From Acinetobacter johnsonii CIP 64.6 (GTDB taxonomy: Bacteria; Pseudomonadota; Gammaproteobacteria; Pseudomonadales; Moraxellaceae): a stretch of 64,000 nt of DNA. The stretch is taken from assembly GCF_000368045.1 (NCBI RefSeq), contig NZ_KB849230.1, positions 261,794 to 325,793 on the forward strand, in the 5' to 3' direction. Of the stretch, positions 45,183 through 55,219 are shown piece by piece; position 1 is the first letter of the stretch; every line of letters begins with the position of its first letter. The notes under the pieces are model-generated. The model saw only the letters and a list, made by a program, of their open reading frames with translations, did not search any database and had not been told where the DNA came from. The translations under genes and the position numbers were made by a program.

Positions 45183-45947
45183 TTAATTTTCTTTATGATC
45201 ATTGGGTCGGTGCTGAATATACTGCAAGGCAATCAAGCGTGAGACGACTAAAGCCAAATACATCACCCCACAAAACATCTGCAACATTGCAATCATACGG
45301 GCCAGCGGTGTCAGTGGCATTAAATCGGACAAACCTGTCGCCGACTGCAAACTAAAGCTTAAAAATAATAAATCGAGCCATGACTGTGCACCCGCCACAT
45401 TGGGATTTAAAAAGCTATTGGGTTCTAAAATCTGGCAAATGCTATATAAAAAGGCAAAACCCCATGCAATAAGTGTAAACACTGCCCCTGCAGCAAATAG
45501 TTCATCTTTGGTTAAATAACGGTCTGCAAACATATAACGCAGCAAACCATAAGCCGCAATAAAATAGGCCATCGCTTCAAAGGCATGACTAATCACCAAA
45601 AGCATTGGATCTCGCGCACCGAGCAAAATCAGTAAGGAAAAGAACAATGCCCCACCAACAAAGCTCAAGCCGAGGATGGTAAACACGGGAGTTTGACGAA
45701 TGACCTTGGCAATGAGTAACAGGACCAAAACACCTAAGCCCCAAACCAATACACGTAAGGACAGGCTATGACCGCTCAACAGCGCCAAAATCAGCATAAT
45801 AAATTGCAACAGCAGTAACCATGCTGAAGGTAGTAGACGGAAGCCTTTCCAAAATTCGACAAATACTTGCATATGTAGCCTGTTGTTTTTAAAGCCAAGT
45901 TTGATTGGTTCTTGTTCTCGCTTTTTTAACTTAGCATGAATAGCCAC
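45183..45947 (-). CDS. Ion-channel-like membrane protein with degenerate filter
   Basis: A 254-residue membrane protein with about six helices ending in a two-helix pore domain. The pore loop reads FSLQSATGLSDLMPLTP, so the potassium filter TVGYGD is not conserved; only a loose TG is left. It may be a channel with other selectivity. The GTG at 45947 gives this length. ATG at 45872 (MQVFVEF) is an equally plausible start. Confidence 0.65.
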   Translation of the reverse strand: MAIHAKLKKREQEPIKLGFKNNRLHMQVFVEFWKGFRLLPSAWLLLLQFIMLILALLSGHSLSLRVLVWGLGVLVLLLIAKVIRQTPVFTILGLSFVGGALFFSLLILLGARDPMLLVISHAFEAMAYFIAAYGLLRYMFADRYLTKDELFAAGAVFTLIAWGFAFLYSICQILEPNSFLNPNVAGAQSWLDLLFLSFSLQSATGLSDLMPLTPLARMIAMLQMFCGVMYLALVVSRLIALQYIQHRPNDHKEN

Positions 45948-46079
45948 TGAAACCGATGCTTTTTATTCGTGTCAGTCGATTCATTTTGTTCAACAATTTG
46001 AGTACTGCTTGAATACTGAATGTCACGATCTATGCATTTCAATATACAAAGCTGACACAGTTAGGAGCGTCAACACCAT

Positions 46080-46110
46080 AAAAAAAGCCCCGATGAAGGG
46101 GCTTTTTTTA
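46080..46110. terminator. Terminator after actP
   Basis: AAAAAAGCCCC / GGGGCTTTTTTT with a GATGAA loop. Confidence 0.85.
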
Positions 46111-46123
46111 GTTCAGGTTCAGA

Positions 46124-47839
46124 TTAGTGATCTGAAGCACCTGAGATACCAATACCTGTTTGTGAACGTACATACTGCGCATCAAATGCTTTACGTTCTG
46201 CTTGTGCACGTGCTGAGTTATCAGTCACAGAGAACAACCAGCAGCAGAAGAACGCCAATGGCATTGCAAAGATTGCTGGACCATTGAATGGGTTCACTGG
46301 CGTTTCAGAAATGCCCAATGTATCGACCCAAACGGCTTTAGATAAGATAATTAGTGTTACTGCAGTCACTAGACCAATCACACCACCAATCACCGCACCA
46401 CGTGTGGTTAAACCTTTCCAGAACATTGACAGTACAAGCACTGGGAAGTTGGCACATGCTGCTACAGAGAATGCTAAACCGACCATGAAGGCAACGTTTT
46501 GTTTCTCGAACAGAATCCCTAAAATCATTGCAAAAATAGCAAGACCTAAAGTCGCGATTTTAGACATACGAAGCTCAGATTCAGGAGTCGTTTGACCTTT
46601 CTTGAATACGTTTGCGTACAAGTCATGCGAAATTGCTGAAGCACCTGACAAGGTCAGACCTGCAACAACAGCAAGAATCGTTGCGAACGCCACTGCTGAA
46701 ATGAAGCCCATGAACAAGTCACCGCCCAATGCATCAGACAAGTGTACCGCTGCCATGTTGTTACCACCAACAAGCTCTAGCTTGCCAGTTACTGCCATTT
46801 TCGCGACATCAATGAACTGTGGGTTGTTCGATACATAAAGGATCGCACCAAAACCAATGATGAAGGTTAAAAGGTAGAAGTAACCAATGAAACCTGTGGC
46901 AACAACCACTGATTTACGTGCTTCTTTAGCATCTTTAACGGTAAAGAAACGCATTAAGATGTGTGGTAAACCCGCTGTACCGAACATTAAAGCCAAACCT
47001 AAAGAAATGGCATCAATTGGGTTCGCTGCAAGTTTACCTGGGCCCATGATATTGCCCGCTTCTGCTAAAGAAATATCATGTACTTTAGAGAAAACTTGAA
47101 TTGACTGGGTGAACATTTCAGAGAAACTGAAGCCCACGCCTTTCATCACCATGAAAGCCATGAATGTCGCGCCAGACAAAAGCATCACAGCTTTAATAAT
47201 CTGTACCCAAGTTGTTGCCAACATTCCACCGAAGATCACGTAAGCCATCATCAGAAGACCAACAATTACTACAGCAATGTTATAGTTCAAACCAAATAAC
47301 AGTTTGATCAGCTGACCTGCACCCACCATCTGAGCGATCAGATAGAATGCAACGACAACCAATGAACTTACTGCTGCAAGCGTACGTACTGGTTTTTCTG
47401 CTAAACGGAATGACACTACGTCAGATAAGTTGAACTTACCTAAGTTACGTAGACGTTCAGCCACCAAGAACAATACGATTGGCCAACCGACCATGAAACC
47501 CAATGAATACAGCAAGCCGTCGAAGCCTGAACTGAAAACCATTGCGGAAATACCCAAGAATGACGCTGCGGACATATAGTCACCCGCAATCGCTAAACCA
47601 TTTTGGAAACCTGAGATCCCGCCACCTGCTGTATAGAAGTCAGCAGTGTTGGTGGTTTGTTTTGCTGCCCATTTAGTGATGAGCAAAGTAAATCCGACAA
47701 AGATACCAAACATGATAATGGCATGCCAGTTTGTCGCTTGCTGTTGAGCCTCACCCAAATCTGGGCCTGCAAGTGCTAGGCTCGAAGCCAACAATGCTGT
47801 AGCAGCGACTGTAAGCGCTTTCAATGAATTCCATTTCAT
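46124..47839 (-). CDS. actP: Acetate/cation symporter ActP
   Basis: A 571-residue SSS-family transporter with a cleavable-looking N-terminal segment and 13 helices. Signature segments include [35 protein letters not shown] and the sodium-site region [20 protein letters not shown]. It imports acetate and other short carboxylates. Its ATG overlaps the TAA of yjcH by one base (TAATG). The cluster with a CrbS-like kinase and acs points to regulated acetate scavenging. Confidence 0.93.
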   Translation of the reverse strand: MKWNSLKALTVAATALLASSLALAGPDLGEAQQQATNWHAIIMFGIFVGFTLLITKWAAKQTTNTADFYTAGGGISGFQNGLAIAGDYMSAASFLGISAMVFSSGFDGLLYSLGFMVGWPIVLFLVAERLRNLGKFNLSDVVSFRLAEKPVRTLAAVSSLVVVAFYLIAQMVGAGQLIKLLFGLNYNIAVVIVGLLMMAYVIFGGMLATTWVQIIKAVMLLSGATFMAFMVMKGVGFSFSEMFTQSIQVFSKVHDISLAEAGNIMGPGKLAANPIDAISLGLALMFGTAGLPHILMRFFTVKDAKEARKSVVVATGFIGYFYLLTFIIGFGAILYVSNNPQFIDVAKMAVTGKLELVGGNNMAAVHLSDALGGDLFMGFISAVAFATILAVVAGLTLSGASAISHDLYANVFKKGQTTPESELRMSKIATLGLAIFAMILGILFEKQNVAFMVGLAFSVAACANFPVLVLSMFWKGLTTRGAVIGGVIGLVTAVTLIILSKAVWVDTLGISETPVNPFNGPAIFAMPLAFFCCWLFSVTDNSARAQAERKAFDAQYVRSQTGIGISGASDH

Positions 47840-48171
47840 TAGTGCTGTCCTTTCTCTTGCGCAATGGCTTCGACTTCACGCATTGCTTCTTCATTTAATG
47901 CGTCGAGTTTGTTATTCGAGATATACGAATAAACACCACACAAAACAAAAGACAATACAATAATGCTTAGACCCAATGGCATGCCAATCGTGGTCACCCC
48001 ACCACTGACTGAAGTCATTAAAAATTCTTTGTTGTAGCCGACCAACAACATGAAACCAACGTATACAACCAACATAATAGTTGTCAGTGTCCAGCTCAGT
48101 TTACTTTTACGACTAACCATTTCCTTGAATTTGGGATTTTGTAGAATCTGTTCTACTTGTCTCTCATCCAT
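47839..48171 (-). CDS. yjcH: DUF485 membrane protein YjcH
   Basis: A 110-residue protein with two helices ([19 protein letters not shown] and [25 protein letters not shown]), typical of DUF485, which is always found before actP. I start it at MDERQVE with AGGAG seven bases upstream. A CrbR-like box lies about 98 bp upstream. Its function with ActP is not settled. Confidence 0.9.
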   Translation of the reverse strand: MDERQVEQILQNPKFKEMVSRKSKLSWTLTTIMLVVYVGFMLLVGYNKEFLMTSVSGGVTTIGMPLGLSIIVLSFVLCGVYSYISNNKLDALNEEAMREVEAIAQEKGQH

Positions 48172-48264
48172 AACCATACTCCTGTCTGTATCCAACCGTA
48201 GATACAATTTTTTAATTCGAATTATTACATTTGCTAAAGTAGCAAGCTTCTGTATGGGTTGTAA

Positions 48265-48282
48265 TTTAGACTTTGGTCTGTA
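48265..48282 (-). promoter_or_regulatory. Candidate CrbR-type site between yjcH and the sensor kinase
   Basis: TTAGACTTTGGTCTGTAA. In yjcH orientation the core is GACCAAAGTC. It matches sites upstream of acs and the 256-aa gene, and lies 98 bp before yjcH and about 80 bp before the kinase. Confidence 0.5.
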
Positions 48283-48357
48283 AATTTTAAACAAGCTCAG
48301 CAGCCTCTATCCCAGATGCGCTATGATGGCCGAGATGATGGAAAAACTTTAGGTAAA

Positions 48358-51300
48358 ATGAACAGCTGGCTCATTATCGGGGTATTGGCCCTCTATATCG
48401 TCTTACTCTTTATCTGCGCCTTTTTTGGTGAGAAACACGCCAGCCGCCTGAGCACGCGTGGGCGCATGCTATTGTTTAGTTTAACTTTAGGGGTCTACTG
48501 TTCATCTTGGACCTTTTATGGCGCAACAGGTGCAGCAGTTCGTGAAGGCATTATCTTTCTGCCGATCTACCTTGGCCCACTACTTTTCGTCGCACTGGGC
48601 TATGACATTTGGCGTCGTTTAGGCCGCGTCCGTCAGCACCATGCTATTTCATCGATTGCCGATTTTGTCGCTGCACGCTATGGTAAAAGTGGGCCTTTGG
48701 CCTCAATGGTGACTATCCTCGCCGTCATTGCGATTATTCCTTACTTAGCCCTGCAGTTACGCGCTATTGCACTCAGTGCTGCGGTGATTTTAGAGCCCAC
48801 CGCAGGCAGTATCGCCTCAACCACCAACGGTGTGTTATTCCTCACTGGTATTTTGGCCATTTTAGCCATGATTTTCGGGACCAGACAGATTGCCAATACA
48901 GAACAACATGGTGGTCTGATGTTGGCGGTTGCCTTCGAGTCTTTTGTCAAACTGTTTGCTTTGCTGTGTGTCGCACTCTTTTTCGTGTTTGCTGCACCTG
49001 AAAACATCCATCAAATTTCCAAAGATGTCGCAGAGACTTTCCATCAAGTACAACTCATTGGGGTGCCCGATACATTTTGGATTCAAACCTTGTTGGCTGG
49101 ACTCGCGATCATTTGCTTACCGCGTCAGTTCCACGTCGCTGTGGTCGAATTGCGTGATGAAAAGCATATTCGCGGGGCACGGCGCTGGTTCGCAGTCTAT
49201 TTAGTTTTAACCATCATTGCTATTATCCCGATTGCCAGTTGGGCGCTGCATGCAACGCCAGGTTACTTAGCGATTCCCGATGTAGCGGTTTTGTCTTTAC
49301 CTTTAAGTTATGGCCAAGACTGGTTAACCCTATTGGCCTTTTTAGGCGGCTTCTCTGCCTCTACGGGTATGCTGTTGGTGTCTTCAGTGGCCCTGTCGAT
49401 CATGCTCAGTAATGACTTGATCATGCCCGCCTTATGGCGTACTAATTTACTGTCCCGCCACGATAAACGCTTACCTTTGGTGCTTAAATTTACCCGTCGG
49501 GTCTGTATTTTAGCCGTAATGTTATTGGGCTTTTTGTTCTTCCATTTTTTCAATGACATTGACCAACTTTCAGTCTTTGGCTTGTTGGCCTTTAGTGCGG
49601 TGGCTCAGTTCTCACCTGCCCTCATAGGTGGTCTGTACTGGCGTGGCGGCAGTAAACAAGGCGTCTATGCAGGTTTATTGGCCGGTTTTGGTATGTGGGC
49701 CTACACCCTGTTGTTACCCACTGTACTGCGCAGTTTGCCTGCTGAATATTCACACTTTACCGAAAGCTTTCTCAATTTCGGGCCAATGGGCATTAACTGG
49801 TTACGCCCTGAAGCCCTGCTCGGTTTTGAATCCTTTGCCGCACTCACTCATGGGGTAGTATGGGCACTCGGTCTGAATATTATTTTATACATTTGGATTT
49901 CCCGAGTTTTCCGTCCCAGCGTGGCTGAACAAATTCAAGCAGAAAGTTTTTTCTATTATGAAACTAAACCACTGCCGACACAGAGCACGTCTACAGACAT
50001 CAACTACATTCATCACGATGTTGCACGTTTAAAAGTCGGTGATTTAATCACCTTAGCCAAACGGATTACAGGCGATGGCGCAACCATACGCGCTTTCCAA
50101 CAGTTCTGTGCACAGAACAATGTGGTACTGAATGAAAACAGCAATGCCAACGGCATGTGGTGGCGTTTTACCGAGCAATATTTGGCAGGCACCATTGGTG
50201 CTGCATCAGCACGTACTCTGCTCACCACTGCAATGGTCAACAATGGCCTCGCTTTGGGGCAAGTGGCAAACATTCTAGACCAAGCCTCACAGTGGCAACG
50301 TTTTAATCAAAACCTGATCATGACCATGATTGACCACATGACCCAAGGGGTGAGTGTGGTCGATGAAAATATGTGTTTGGTGGCATGGAATAACCAATAT
50401 TTAAAACTGTTTGATTATCCAAAAGACATTGTCTATGTCGGTTGTCCGATTTCCGATTTGATTCGGTATAACGCAGAGCGCGGCGAATGTGGTCCGGGTT
50501 CGGTCGAAGAACATGTACGGAAACGGATGCACTGGATGCAAGTCGGTAGCGCACATGAATTTGAACGGATTCGTAAAGATGGTCGTGTCATTCAGATGCG
50601 CGGCAATCCAATTGAAGGCGGTGGCTTCGTCACCACCTTCGCCGACATTACCGCCTTCCGTGAAAACGAAGCCATGCTGGAGGCGCGTGTCCAAGACCGA
50701 ACTCAACAGCTAGCAGATGCATTAACTGAACAACAACTAGCACGTGAGCAAGCCGATAAAGCCAATATGTCGAAAAGCCGCTTTATTGCCGCGGCCAGTC
50801 ATGACTTATTGCAACCCATGCATGCCGCGCGTCTGTTCAGTACGGCTTTAGAACAAAGCGTACAAAGTGAAGAAGACCGTAAAACCCTACAACAGCTTGA
50901 TCGTGCCTTACACGGTGCAGAAAGTATGTTGTCTGCCCTGTTGGATATTGCCCGTCTTGAAGGTGGCACCATTCAACCCAACCGTCAGGCTTATCCGCTG
51001 CATGATTTACTCAGTGACCTCGAATTGCAGTTTAAATCCATTGCCGCACAGCGCGGAATTCGTTTCAGCGTACATGATGCTCAGTTCTGGATAGATACCG
51101 ACCCACAATGGATTCGCCGTATTATTCAGAACTTTGTCAGTAATGCCCTACGCTACACTGCCAAAGGCAAAGTGGTGGTGGGTGTACTCCGCTCTACGGA
51201 CAAACCACACCATATTCGAATTGGAGTGTGGGATACTGGACCCGGCATTGCAGAAGAACAACGGATTAAACTATTCCAAGAGTTTGAGCGCTGTGGTCAT

Positions 51301-51855
51301 ACCTCACCGTGGGGTGAGCAAGGGCTTGGCTTGGGCTTAGCCATCGTGCAGCGGATGACTAGTCTGCTCGACTACCCAGTGCATGTCTATTCAGAATATG
51401 GTAAAGGCTCCTGCTTTATGATTGAAGTGCCGATCATTGACCCACCAAAAGTGGTTGCCGCACCTGTACAGGCCGTTCCTCTCAAAACTAAGGCCTATAA
51501 AATTCTGTGTTTAGACAATGACGAAACCATTTTAGAAGGGATGTCGACTTTACTCACCAAATGGGGTTATCAAGTGTTTAAGGCAACCGAACCTGAGCAA
51601 GCTTTTGAGATGATTCAACAAGAAAACATTCAGGTCTGGTTGGTCGATCAGCACTTAAATCATGACAAAATTGGTTTGGACTTTATTTTGGCCAATCGCC
51701 AAGAAAATGTACCTGTCGCTTTGATTACCGCAGACTCAGATCCTGAACTGCCACAACGGGTCAAAGATATGAATATCGTGCTATTGAAAAAACCGTTAAA
51801 ACCTGCTTCTTTACGAGCATGGTTATCGGGTTTAAAAATTTCAAATCCTGAATAA
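48358..51855 (+). CDS. CrbS-like SSS-domain hybrid sensor histidine kinase
   Basis: A 1165-residue protein: an SSS-transporter-like membrane domain (residues about 1-500), then a PAS-like domain (GVSVVDENMCLVAWNNQYL), a histidine kinase (phospho-acceptor in ASHDLLQPMHAARLF near 814, NFVSNALRYT, DTGPGI, GLGLGLAIV) and a C-terminal receiver (WLVDQHL Asp near 1096). I start it at MNSWLIIG. Together with the LuxR-type regulator downstream, the actP operon beside it and acs nearby, this matches the CrbS/CrbR (MxtR/ErdR) systems that switch on acetate use. Confidence 0.85.
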   Translation: MNSWLIIGVLALYIVLLFICAFFGEKHASRLSTRGRMLLFSLTLGVYCSSWTFYGATGAAVREGIIFLPIYLGPLLFVALGYDIWRRLGRVRQHHAISSIADFVAARYGKSGPLASMVTILAVIAIIPYLALQLRAIALSAAVILEPTAGSIASTTNGVLFLTGILAILAMIFGTRQIANTEQHGGLMLAVAFESFVKLFALLCVALFFVFAAPENIHQISKDVAETFHQVQLIGVPDTFWIQTLLAGLAIICLPRQFHVAVVELRDEKHIRGARRWFAVYLVLTIIAIIPIASWALHATPGYLAIPDVAVLSLPLSYGQDWLTLLAFLGGFSASTGMLLVSSVALSIMLSNDLIMPALWRTNLLSRHDKRLPLVLKFTRRVCILAVMLLGFLFFHFFNDIDQLSVFGLLAFSAVAQFSPALIGGLYWRGGSKQGVYAGLLAGFGMWAYTLLLPTVLRSLPAEYSHFTESFLNFGPMGINWLRPEALLGFESFAALTHGVVWALGLNIILYIWISRVFRPSVAEQIQAESFFYYETKPLPTQSTSTDINYIHHDVARLKVGDLITLAKRITGDGATIRAFQQFCAQNNVVLNENSNANGMWWRFTEQYLAGTIGAASARTLLTTAMVNNGLALGQVANILDQASQWQRFNQNLIMTMIDHMTQGVSVVDENMCLVAWNNQYLKLFDYPKDIVYVGCPISDLIRYNAERGECGPGSVEEHVRKRMHWMQVGSAHEFERIRKDGRVIQMRGNPIEGGGFVTTFADITAFRENEAMLEARVQDRTQQLADALTEQQLAREQADKANMSKSRFIAAASHDLLQPMHAARLFSTALEQSVQSEEDRKTLQQLDRALHGAESMLSALLDIARLEGGTIQPNRQAYPLHDLLSDLELQFKSIAAQRGIRFSVHDAQFWIDTDPQWIRRIIQNFVSNALRYTAKGKVVVGVLRSTDKPHHIRIGVWDTGPGIAEEQRIKLFQEFERCGHTSPWGEQGLGLGLAIVQRMTSLLDYPVHVYSEYGKGSCFMIEVPIIDPPKVVAAPVQAVPLKTKAYKILCLDNDETILEGMSTLLTKWGYQVFKATEPEQAFEMIQQENIQVWLVDQHLNHDKIGLDFILANRQENVPVALITADSDPELPQRVKDMNIVLLKKPLKPASLRAWLSGLKISNPE

Positions 51856-51874
51856 ATTCACTACATTTGCTCAC

Positions 51875-51905
51875 AAAACCCAAGTCATCTGACTTGGGTT
51901 TTGTC
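51875..51905 (+). terminator. Terminator after the sensor kinase
   Basis: A near-perfect 13-bp stem (AAAACCCAAGTCA / TGACTTGGGTTTT), then T-rich. Confidence 0.85.
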
Positions 51906-52127
51906 TTTTTTAGGCTCTGTATACATGGCAAACTGACTAAAATTTTAAAGATTTCGACCAAAGTGCTCATTTTCAGCACGTTGAAGCCCCACAGTATTGA
52001 CTAAAAATTACACATCTATTTTTACTATGGCAAAATACACCAGTTACATTAATGAACACTTGTACACTTAATTACAATTTTTCAAGTATTTGTTTTATTT
52101 AAACTAAATATGCATAACAACACAAAC

Positions 52128-52143
52128 TACGACTTTAGTCGTA
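52128..52143 (+). promoter_or_regulatory. Candidate CrbR-type site, palindromic
   Basis: TACGACTTTAGTCGTA is a perfect 7-2-7 inverted repeat 111 bp before the 256-aa gene. Its core GACTAAAGTC (reverse strand) matches the acs and yjcH sites. Confidence 0.6.
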
Positions 52144-52254
52144 TTCATCTCCGCAGGGGATTGGCAGATAACTAGGACTAAGAAAAGATCAGTTTTTCTA
52201 CCTATATCCCTCTTCCTTCGCTGAAGAAACTGATCATCTTTCTCTTGGAGTTTT

Positions 52255-53025
52255 ATGATGAACATTTCTAAAGCAATGCCACATGGCTCAGATCAGTCGC
52301 AACAATTTCTGCGCCAGTATAGTGCCAATGCCTTTTTACCCAGTATTGACTGGGTCGAAGTCTTTAAACAAAGTAGACTCAACGAGACACATGTTCGGGC
52401 CTTAGATACGCTGTATCACACCGCTATTCCCCTCGCATTACAAGTGTTTGAACAACTCGACTTTGATGTGTTTCGCCCCGCGGCTTACCAACCGCAAGGT
52501 TTAGGTCTATTTGAAAAACTTCAGCAACAAGAAGACCCGTTCTTGCTGGCATTGGAAGCCGAATCCAGCGGACTCAGTGCAGATGTGCGCCATCAAATTT
52601 GGAGTATGCTCCTTCGCGGCGGCGCAGTATTGGTGTTTAAAGCATGGCTCGGTAAAGTCAAAACCGATCAGGATCAACTCGATACCACCCAGTTTGACCA
52701 ACTGTCGGATTTGCTCTTTATTAAAACACCACCACAAGTCTTGGCGGATCGTTTAAATATTGATGCCCAAGGGACACAAGACCATATTTTCCTTATGTAT
52801 GACAACGAAATCTACTTAGACCGTTTCAACAGCTTGGAAACAGCGGCTTTATTTATCGATCTTGGCGTGTATGATGCGGCCTTTTTAATTCTGCGTGATG
52901 ACCGCGTTGCCGCTTATTTGAAACAACAGGGCTATGTCTCTGAAGAGCAAATTGATGACTTGCAATGTGCTTTAAATCCTTTATTTTGTACCGATGTCAC
53001 CAGTAAACAAAACTGCTTGGCTTAA
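52255..53025 (+). CDS. Hypothetical protein in the acetate cluster (256 aa)
   Basis: A 256-residue soluble, helical, acidic protein (FLPSIDWVEVFKQSRLNETHVRALDTLYHTAIPLALQVFEQLD...). No recognised domain. It has a good ribosome site (GGAG) and lies between kinase and regulator genes, with a promoter element shared with acs and yjcH, so it is probably part of the same regulon. A double ATG gives two nearly equal starts. Confidence 0.8.
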   Translation: MMNISKAMPHGSDQSQQFLRQYSANAFLPSIDWVEVFKQSRLNETHVRALDTLYHTAIPLALQVFEQLDFDVFRPAAYQPQGLGLFEKLQQQEDPFLLALEAESSGLSADVRHQIWSMLLRGGAVLVFKAWLGKVKTDQDQLDTTQFDQLSDLLFIKTPPQVLADRLNIDAQGTQDHIFLMYDNEIYLDRFNSLETAALFIDLGVYDAAFLILRDDRVAAYLKQQGYVSEEQIDDLQCALNPLFCTDVTSKQNCLA

Positions 53026-53036
53026 ACTCAAAACCG

Positions 53037-53068
53037 AAAAAAAGCGCTGATGATTCAGCGCTTTTTTT
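53037..53068. terminator. Terminator between convergent genes
   Basis: AAAGCGCTGA / TCAGCGCTTT with TGAT loop and T-tracts on both strands. Confidence 0.85.
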
Positions 53069-53084
53069 AATTCAATAGATCAGC

Positions 53085-53735
53085 TTACATGCGTTTTTCT
53101 TCAATATTTAAAGCATTGATCGCAAGGACCGCTTGAGTTCGGTTTTGTACCCCGAGCTTACGAAAAATCGCAGTCACGTGCGCTTTAATCGTCGCTTCTG
53201 AAACATCAAGTTCATAAGCAATCTGCTTATTCAGCAAACCTTCTGCCACCATCATCAAAACACGGAACTGCTGCGGTGTTAAGGATTGAATTCGCTCAGC
53301 CAGTGCAGTTTCATCGGCAGCACGTGGGTCAAAGTTCATGTTAGCGGGTAAATTTGGTGGCAACCAAATTTCACCATCTAAGACTTCGCGAATTGCTTCG
53401 CCAATATGACTTGGATGTGCCGACTTTGGAATATACCCCATCGCTCCATGCGCAATTGAACGCTGAATGATCGACGTCTCTTCATGCGCTGAAACGACAA
53501 TGATCGGTAATGATGGATACTGGGCACGAACGTGTACCAATGCAGAAAAACCTGAAGCACCTGGTAAGTTTAAGTCCAATAGCACCAAATCAGGTTCAGG
53601 ACCTTTTTCAAGGCGTTCATAAAACTCGTTTACTGCGGCTGTTTCATGAATTTGAGCTTGCGGTAAGCTATAACGAACAGCTTGGATTAACGCATGGCGA
53701 AACAGCGGATGGTCATCAACGATTAATATATTCAT
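53085..53735 (-). CDS. CrbR-like NarL/LuxR response regulator
   Basis: A 216-residue regulator: receiver with acidic pocket VDDHP and phospho-acceptor Asp in VLLDLNLPG, and a C-terminal LuxR HTH (LTPQQFRVLMMVAEGLLNKQIAYELDVSEATIKAHVTAIFRKLGVQNRTQAV). I start at MNILIVDDHP, as TTG upstream is an unlikely start. It probably receives phosphate from the SSS-hybrid kinase and activates acs, yjcH-actP and the 256-aa gene. Confidence 0.85.
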   Translation of the reverse strand: MNILIVDDHPLFRHALIQAVRYSLPQAQIHETAAVNEFYERLEKGPEPDLVLLDLNLPGASGFSALVHVRAQYPSLPIIVVSAHEETSIIQRSIAHGAMGYIPKSAHPSHIGEAIREVLDGEIWLPPNLPANMNFDPRAADETALAERIQSLTPQQFRVLMMVAEGLLNKQIAYELDVSEATIKAHVTAIFRKLGVQNRTQAVLAINALNIEEKRM

Positions 53736-53948
53736 AAGCAACGACAGATTTCGAGTGCACTAGTCATGACTATTCTAACCATACAAGTGCCGATAAGGAT
53801 ATGCAAAGTCTAACTTTTTTTCACTTTATCACGCTTTAGGTAGGAAAATAGCCTCAATTCCAAGTCGATCTTGAAATATAAATAACTAATCACATTTTGA
53901 TATAAAATTTATCAGCACATCGAAAAAGGTTATTTATTTTAAATATAT

Positions 53949-55049
53949 TAGGACTTACGCACTATCATTTATAGATTCTCTGTGGTAGCAGATGATTTTT
54001 ATCGAGAATAAAGTCATCAATGAAGTTTTTGATCATTGGTCTAAATAACTTCTTCTGCCAACGATATACATTTTCAAAGATCCGCTCAAACTGGTTCTTT
54101 TGTATCTCAACGTAGGCCATCAAGGCTGAAAAAATATGATTCAAAATCAGTTTAGATCGTCTTACTTGAAACTTTTCAATATGACAAACCTGTTTAATCA
54201 CTCGGTGATATTGTTCTATTTTCCAATGACTTGAATGTAATTCATGAAAACCCTCAAAGGACAATAAATCATCTTCATCTTGATGCACAATATAAAACCT
54301 CTGCTGTTCTTTTAACTGAGTCTTAAATAATTGTACAAAGCCAAAATCTTTGAGCCAGACCACTTGACCCTGATGGAAATTTGGCAATAAACGCAGTTGA
54401 AACCATTGTCCTTTTTCAGGGGAAACCTTACGGTTACAGTCGATACCAAACATAAATCGAATACCATGTTTTCTTATGGTTTTTAGATTTCCAGTCGATG
54501 AATACCAACTATCACCTGTAATAAATTGAATCTTTGCCCCCCAACTGAGTACTTCACTTAACATATCCATAAAGTAATCATTCTTGGTTTTACCTTCAGA
54601 TTTGTCATAAATTCGAAAATTAATTGGAATATTTTGACCATTTTGATCTATCGCATACAAGGTAATGAGATTAATACCCTTGACGGATCGGTGGTGTTTG
54701 CCTGACCAAAAATAGCTAACCAAGTCCATATGCTGACTATACGGTTTATCTAAAACAGTATCATCAATACTGACTATAAGTTTATTATTATCAATATGTT
54801 GAATTGTTTCTTGATATAGGTCGTGAGGTGTGTAGTCTTCACGCTCTAGAAAGCGATTTACACTATCATGCGAGATGTTATAAGTCTCGGCAAGTTGTGT
54901 GCAGCTAATAGAGTTCGGTTCTGTCATGAGAAAGCCCATATAAATGGGTAGTGTACAAGTTGCTGTAGAAGCATTTTTAATTCGTCTGATCACAGATACT
55001 TTATAAAGTATTTTAATACTTTTTTGAATCCGTCAATGCGTAAGTCCTA
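53949..55049 (-). mobile_element. IS701/IS4-superfamily insertion sequence
   Basis: Perfect inverted ends TAGGACTTACGCA at both sides enclose a single transposase. The AT-rich palindromic flanks prevent a firm call of target duplication (TA is seen on each side). It sits between crbR and msuE. Length is about 1.1 kb. Confidence 0.85.
53965..54993 (-). CDS. DDE transposase of the IS701-like element
   Basis: A 342-residue full-length transposase. The DDE core is visible: VSIDDTVLDKPYS (first Asp), FITGDSWYSSTGNLK (second Asp) and SSHWKIEQYHRVIKQ (Glu). An N-terminal HTH (YNISHDSVNRFLER) binds the ends. No frameshift or stop; the element appears complete. Confidence 0.88.
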   Translation of the reverse strand: MIRRIKNASTATCTLPIYMGFLMTEPNSISCTQLAETYNISHDSVNRFLEREDYTPHDLYQETIQHIDNNKLIVSIDDTVLDKPYSQHMDLVSYFWSGKHHRSVKGINLITLYAIDQNGQNIPINFRIYDKSEGKTKNDYFMDMLSEVLSWGAKIQFITGDSWYSSTGNLKTIRKHGIRFMFGIDCNRKVSPEKGQWFQLRLLPNFHQGQVVWLKDFGFVQLFKTQLKEQQRFYIVHQDEDDLLSFEGFHELHSSHWKIEQYHRVIKQVCHIEKFQVRRSKLILNHIFSALMAYVEIQKNQFERIFENVYRWQKKLFRPMIKNFIDDFILDKNHLLPQRIYK

Positions 55050-55219
55050 ATATATATAAAAAATACAACCATTTAATAAAAATTTTAGCAGCCTTTTTCA
55101 AGCTCAACAGATATATCTTAAAATCAGATAACTTAACGCTATTTCTTTATTTTACAGCCTTCGTTCAGATATTAGATAAATAAGCCCATTCCGAGATACA
55201 ACACTTTAGGGCTTTCCTT

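Noticed and set aside
45246..45255. A fourth GACYAAAGYC regulator site
   Set aside because: It lies within the coding sequence of the channel-like gene, far from any start; treated as chance.
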